From RI-231 sp041394905 (GTDB taxonomy: Bacteria; Acidobacteriota; Terriglobia; Bryobacterales; UBA6623), in assembly GCA_041394905.1 (NCBI GenBank), contig JAWKHJ010000018.1:1-64000 (forward strand): 64,000 bases of DNA, written 5' to 3'. Below, one piece after another: positions 60,059 to 64,000 of this stretch. Numbering within the stretch: position 1 is the first letter of the stretch; each line of letters opens with the position of its first letter. The position numbers and the translations under genes are program-made. The notes beneath the pieces are model-generated. The model searched no databases and was not told the DNA's origin. It worked only from the letters and a program-made list of their open reading frames with translations.

Positions 60059-60499
60059 CTACCCCTCGGCTTCCGGCTTGGCTTCTTCTTCAGCAGCTTC
60101 TTCAGCGGCAGCCGGCGCTTCCTCAGCGGCCGGAGCAGCCTCTTCTTCAGCCTTCGCCTCGGCAGCGGGAGCCTCCTCGGCCTTCGGCTTGGGCGGCGCC
60201 GGAGTGGCGGCCGCGGCCGCTTCCTGCATCGCTTTCCGCTTGGGCTCTCCGAAGCTCGCACCGTTCTCGTCGAAGTACTTGATCAAGCGCTTGACCGTGT
60301 CAGACGGCTGGGCGCCCACGCCGAGCCAATAGCCGATGCGCTCACGCTCCAGGTTCAGCTCGATTGGCTCCAAACGCGGGTTGTAGTGGCCCACGATCTC
60401 GAGCGTCTTGCTGTCCCGCGCGCGGCGTTTGTCAGTCACGACCACACGGTAGGTCGGTTTCTTCTTCGCGCCCGTGCGGGTCAGGCGAATGGCAACCAT
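60059..60499 (-). CDS. rpsP: 30S ribosomal protein S16 with long acidic C-terminal tail
   Basis: 146 residues. The first ~88 are standard S16 (VAIRLTRTGAKKKPTYRVVV, GHYNPRLEPIELNLERERIGYWLGVGAQPSDTV). The last ~55 form an Ala/Glu/Pro/Lys-rich low-complexity tail. The position between ffh and khpA is normal for the operon. Confidence 0.96.
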   Translation of the reverse strand: MVAIRLTRTGAKKKPTYRVVVTDKRRARDSKTLEIVGHYNPRLEPIELNLERERIGYWLGVGAQPSDTVKRLIKYFDENGASFGEPKRKAMQEAAAAATPAPPKPKAEEAPAAEAKAEEEAAPAAEEAPAAAEEAAEEEAKPEAEG

Positions 60500-60596
60500 G
60501 TCTTTTCAATCCTCCAGAATCTCTTCTCGCGCGCTCACCGGCGCGGCGAGAGCGTCATCCCTTGCAAACTTTCCCTTTGTACGTTCTGTCGCCGCC

Positions 60597-61990
60597 TCAA
60601 CGGCCAAAGAAGCCCGGCATGCCTTGCGGATCGTAGGCGAGCGGCGTCCGCCCCACTTTTCCCTTTTTCTTCCGCTTCAAGCCGCCCTTCTTCAGCCCTC
60701 CGGTCATCATCCGCATCATCTTGCGGGCTTCCCGGTACTGCTTGAGCAGTTGATTGACTTCCTGCACGGTCGTGCCGCTGCCCTTGGCGATGCGCCGGCG
60801 GCGGCTGCCGTTGATCACTTCGTGATTGCGCCGCTCCTTCAGCGTCATCGAGCTGATGATCGCCTCCACGCGGCCCATCTCCTTGGGATCGACTTCGACC
60901 CCCTTGAGCTCCTTGAACGGCCCAACACTCGGCAGCATCTTCAGAAGCGAGTCGAACGAGCCGAGCTTCTTCAGCGACTGCATCTGCTTGAGAAAATCCT
61001 CGAGCGTAAACTCGTTGTCGAGGATCTTCTCCTGCATCTCGAGCGCTTGATCCTTGTCGATCGTCTCCTCGACCTTCTCGATCAGCGACAAGACGTCGCC
61101 CATGCCGAGAATGCGCGAGACGATGCGGTCAGGATGGAATTGCTCGAAGGCGTCAGGCTTCTCGCCCACGCCCACAAACTTCAGCGGACGCCCTGTGACC
61201 TGGCGAATCGACAGCGCCGCGCCGCCGCGGGCGTCGCCATCCATCTTGGTCAGGATTACGCCGGTGATGCCGAGCCGGTTGTGGAATTGCTCGGCGCTCT
61301 TCACCGCGTCCTGTCCGGTCATGGCGTCGGCCACGAACAGGATTTCGGTCGGCTGCAGCTCCTGCTTGAGCTGCTCGAGCTCGACCATCAGCTCTTCATC
61401 GATATGCAGACGGCCGGCGGTATCGACGATCACCACGTCGCGCCCGGTCTGCACAGCCTCGACCTTGGCCTTCTGGCCAGCTCGAGCGGCGCTTTCTCGT
61501 CCGGTTCGCCGACGTAGATCGGCGCGCCGATCTGGCCGGCCACCACGCGTAACTGTTCGCGCGCTGCCGGACGGTAGACGTCAACGGAGACCAACTGCGG
61601 CCGATGCCCGTTCTTCGTCAGCCACTTGGCCAGCTTGCCCGTCGAGGTCGTCTTACCCGAGCCCTGCAAGCCGACGATCATGTAGACCGACGGAGGGCTC
61701 GAGGCGAACCGCAGCTTCGACTCAGTGGAGCCCAGCAGCCGGATCAGTTCGTCCTTTACGATCTTGACGACCTGCTCGGTGGGCGAAAACGCCGTCAGGA
61801 CTTCCTGTCCCAGCGCCTTCGTGCGGATGTTCTCGATGAGCTGCTTGACGACCTTGAAGTTGACGTCCGCCTCGAGCAAAGCAAGACGGATCTGCTTCAA
61901 AGCCTCCTGAATGTTGGCTTCGGTGAGCTTGCCCTCGCCGCGCAAGTCTTTGAAGACGCGCTGCAGCTTCTCTGAGAGATTCTCGAACAT
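60597..61990 (-). CDS. ffh: signal recognition particle protein Ffh (one frameshift)
   Basis: The SRP GTPase targets nascent membrane proteins. N domain: FENLSEKLQRVFKDLRGEGKLTEANIQEAL. G domain: GLQGSGKTTSTGKLA, DVYRPAAREQL and DTAGRLHIDEEL. The M domain has the Met-rich MMRMMTGGLKKGGLKRKKKG end. A frame change near 61483 lies between YVGEPDEKAPLELA and KVEAVQTGRDVVIVDTAGR. Because ffh is essential, this is most likely a sequencing error. It is the first gene of the ffh-rpsP-khpA-rimM-trmD-rplS-rnhB run. Confidence 0.93.
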
Positions 61991-62235
61991 CGCCTAACGA
62001 GCTGGGACCGGGGGACACACGGACGCTGCCGCGCGGACACACGCGGACGCACGATTCCCGAGGAACCTCGTTCCATTGTAGAGGGCGCTCGCCAGGAGCG
62101 TCAATCACTGTGGCGACACGGCGTTCTAGGGAAGTTGTCGAACATCCAAACGGTCCTTCGGTACTGTTGACGCTTGGCGCTGAGCGAAATGAAAATCATA
62201 TGTACCCCTAGGACGTGGCAAATAAAAGGCCCAAA

Positions 62236-62583
62236 ATGTCTTTCGCAGCCCGCGCACTTCAGGGCTTCACTCAGGCCCTCGGTTTTGGCAAGCCCTCCAA
62301 CAAGGAGCGGCGGAAGGCCAATCGCCTGCCCGGTCACGCCGGCGTCCTGCTACTGATGCCCGGCGACGACGGTGCGGAGGCTCGCATTCAAGCTAACGTC
62401 GTGGACATCGCCCCCGGCGGAATGGCGGTGCGCTCGACCAAGAGCGCCGCCCTGGGCGCGCCGCTGCGCGTCAAAGACGCGGGCCGCATCCTGGCATGCA
62501 TCGTCCGGCGTGTTACCCCGGACGGCAAGGAGTTCATCCTCGGCCTCGAGTTCGAGAAATCGGGAGACGCCGCCACTGGATGA
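62236..62583 (+). CDS. PilZ-like domain protein
   Basis: 115 residues from ATG 62236; an in-frame GTG at 62215 is an alternative. It has the PilZ pattern ERRKANRLPGHAGVLL, then VVDIAPGGMAVRS and a final FILGLEFE strand. The RxxxR motif is only partly matched (RRKANR), so c-di-GMP binding is uncertain. It is divergent from ffh and convergent with an unknown secreted protein. Confidence 0.65.
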   Translation: MSFAARALQGFTQALGFGKPSNKERRKANRLPGHAGVLLLMPGDDGAEARIQANVVDIAPGGMAVRSTKSAALGAPLRVKDAGRILACIVRRVTPDGKEFILGLEFEKSGDAATG

Positions 62584-62644
62584 CTGCTCGCCTGAGCAGC
62601 TTTTTTCCGGCTGCAATGATGCGGTTCCTCAGGCGGACCGCGCC

Positions 62645-63154
62645 TCATTGCACGCGATTGAATGCTCCGCCGATGGCGCCCGTGGACTCCGCGCGAGCGT
62701 CGCGCAAGGTCCGCGTTTCGCATTTTGCTCCCGCCGGCACGACCGTCCCGCAACTCGCGATGTGCGTATTGAACGAACAGATCCCGTGTCCCGGCGACTC
62801 GATCTCAAACATGCCGGCGGCTTGATTGCCCGCCTCCACCGCAATCTCGAGCGCCCGAGGGGAATAGCTGAAAGCCATTCGCTGCTCGAGATTCGGGTCG
62901 CGCCGAGGCTGCTCGTAGCATCCGATTTCAGGGTAGATGCCGACGTAGACCACACCATCGGAGCACGCGCTGGACGTCGCCACGAACACGCGATAACGCA
63001 GCATGCCGTCCTCGGACTCTTCCGGCAATCCAATCTGATTGCTCTTGATCAGCACCAAACAAGTCCAATCTTCCGGACGACTTCGCGGCAATGCCGACTC
63101 CTGCGCTGCCGCCGGCCAAGCAAGAACAGTCGTGAGGATGAGCATCCGGAGCAT
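62645..63154 (-). CDS. secreted protein of unknown function
   Basis: 169 residues from ATG 63154 with a clean signal peptide (LRMLILTTVLAWPAAAQES). The mature part contains six cysteines (WTCLVL, SSACSDG, EIGCYEQ, HGICSFN, IASCGTV, AKCETR), which may form three disulphides. No family recognised. The longer frame upstream is not supported by a signal peptide. Confidence 0.6.
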   Translation of the reverse strand: MLRMLILTTVLAWPAAAQESALPRSRPEDWTCLVLIKSNQIGLPEESEDGMLRYRVFVATSSACSDGVVYVGIYPEIGCYEQPRRDPNLEQRMAFSYSPRALEIAVEAGNQAAGMFEIESPGHGICSFNTHIASCGTVVPAGAKCETRTLRDARAESTGAIGGAFNRVQ

Positions 63155-63307
63155 GGCGCTTGGACGCGGCGCTGGAGTCAGGGGTACATCCCAATTTCGG
63201 GACTTCCTGGGCCGGTTTCGAGACGGGTACATCTCCAAAAACCTAGAAGAATCGCCCAGCGCCAAACGGCCCCCGGCGTGCTCCGGGCTTATCATGTGGA
63301 GCCGGAA

Positions 63308-64000
63308 ATGAGCGCTCTCCTGCAGGACCTTCGTTTCGGGGTGCGCGGATACGGCAGTTCGCCCGGATTCACGGCGATCGCGGTCCTGACGCTGGCGCTG
63401 GGCATCGGCGGAACGACATCCATCTTCAGCTTCGTGGACGCGCTCTTGCTGCGCCGGCTCCCCGTTGCAGCCCCGGACGAACTGGTCGTTCTGGGTCCTG
63501 GCGGCGGCGGCATCACCGGCGAGAGCGACATGCCGCAGGCCAACAACTTCTCCTTCGCGCAGTACGAGGGGCTCCGGCGGCAGAACGACGCTTTCCAAAG
63601 CGTCGCCGCCGCAGCAACTTTCAACACAGGAACCACCGTCCGCACCGAGCAGGATGCCGAGCCAGACGCGTCTCTCGTGCTCGCAACCCAGCTCGTCAGC
63701 GGCGACTACTTCGATCTGCTCGGACTCCACCCATGCGGCGGGACGCTTGCTCGCTCCATCTGACATGACCGTACCCGGCGCCGACGCGGTGGTCGTCATC
63801 GGATACGACTACTGGATGCGCAGGCGTGGAGGGTCTCCGGATGTCCTCGGGTCGACGCTTTTCCTGCAGGACCTGCCCTACCGCGTGATCGGAGTCGCGC
63901 CGGCCGGTTTCGAAGGGCACGCGCCCGACAATCCGGCCGATCTTTGGGTTCCGCTGACGATGCAAGCCCAAATCACGCGCGCGGACTCGTTGTTCGAGCG
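63308..64000 (+). CDS. ADOP-family ABC transporter permease (3' partial, one frameshift)
   Basis: The start SALLQDLRFGVRGYGSSPGFTAIAVLTLALGIGGTTSIFSFVDALLLRRLPV is the hallmark of the acidobacterial duplicated orphan permeases (TIGR03434), MacB-like proteins with two FtsX modules. The first membrane helix (about 22-45) and the start of the periplasmic MacB-PCD domain are in the window; the rest lies beyond the edge. A frame change near 63735 separates ...YFDLLGLHP from GRLLAPSDMTVPGADAVVVIGYDYWM. No ATPase gene is adjacent, as usual for these orphans. Confidence 0.9.

Noticed and set aside
61991..62235. GGACACAC/GGACGC short repeats upstream of ffh as a CRISPR or regulatory repeat
   Set aside because: Only two imperfect copies within 50 bp, with no spacer structure; probably chance in GC-rich sequence.

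Overview
The window looks like a piece of an acidobacterial chromosome, most likely from the Solibacteres/Bryobacterales group, or a metagenomic contig from one. It is GC-rich and carries several protein types typical of that lineage. These are a secreted protease ending in the Solibacter-type C-terminal domain (TIGR03437-like), a VWFA-related acidobacterial protein (TIGR03436-like), three large Oar-like TonB-dependent receptors with carboxypeptidase-regulatory-like N-termini, an ADOP-type ABC permease at the right edge, and two 'planctomycete-style' pairs (DUF1592/DUF1552 and DUF1549-1553/DUF1501). I see no mobile element, CRISPR array, rRNA or convincing tRNA.

Layout. 0-12.5 kb: secreted trypsin-like protease; an ECF41 sigma factor facing a carboxymuconolactone decarboxylase-like gene with a near-consensus ECF41 promoter; a DUF1592-DUF1552 operon; a DegP/HtrA protease; an M20 peptidase; thiol peroxidase with a strong terminator. 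12.5-21.5 kb: TauD-like dioxygenase; a hisZ-hisG-SDR operon; divergent korA-korB (2-oxoacid:ferredoxin oxidoreductase); alpha/beta hydrolase; VWFA protein. 21.5-24.7 kb: a probable metal (copper?) uptake cassette with a Cys-rich CWC protein, a secreted Cys/His-rich protein and a TonB receptor. 24.7-29.6 kb: pntAA-pntAB-pntB with a small OB-fold lipoprotein, and a divergent M28 peptidase.

29.6-48.3 kb: a long minus-strand locus. Two tandem paralogous TonB receptors are followed by an almost gapless run: NHL propeller protein, DUF1549/1553 haem protein, DUF1501 protein, FGE-like protein, Tat-exported enolase-superfamily enzyme, hexuronate-type MFS permease, GntR/FCD regulator, DapA-like aldolase, a second enolase-superfamily enzyme and a hexapeptide-repeat protein. 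Both receptors have the same promoter layout with the same 18-bp palindrome 6 nt downstream of the -10. I read this as a GntR-controlled sugar-acid utilisation locus. It is the best candidate for an undescribed system here. A divergent FG-GAP/ASPIC protein and an FAH-family hydrolase lie next to it.

50.9-64 kb: an osmoprotectant-type ABC permease and ATPase with a methyltransferase; a PilZ protein; a third Oar-like receptor; the housekeeping run ffh-rpsP-khpA-rimM-trmD-rplS-rnhB; a second PilZ protein; an unknown secreted protein; and the start of an ADOP permease.

Caution: about 20 apparent frameshifts interrupt ten otherwise well-conserved genes, including the essential ffh. At least three are fixed by changing a homopolymer length by one base, so most are probably sequencing errors rather than pseudogenes. 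Broken genes are given as single spans.
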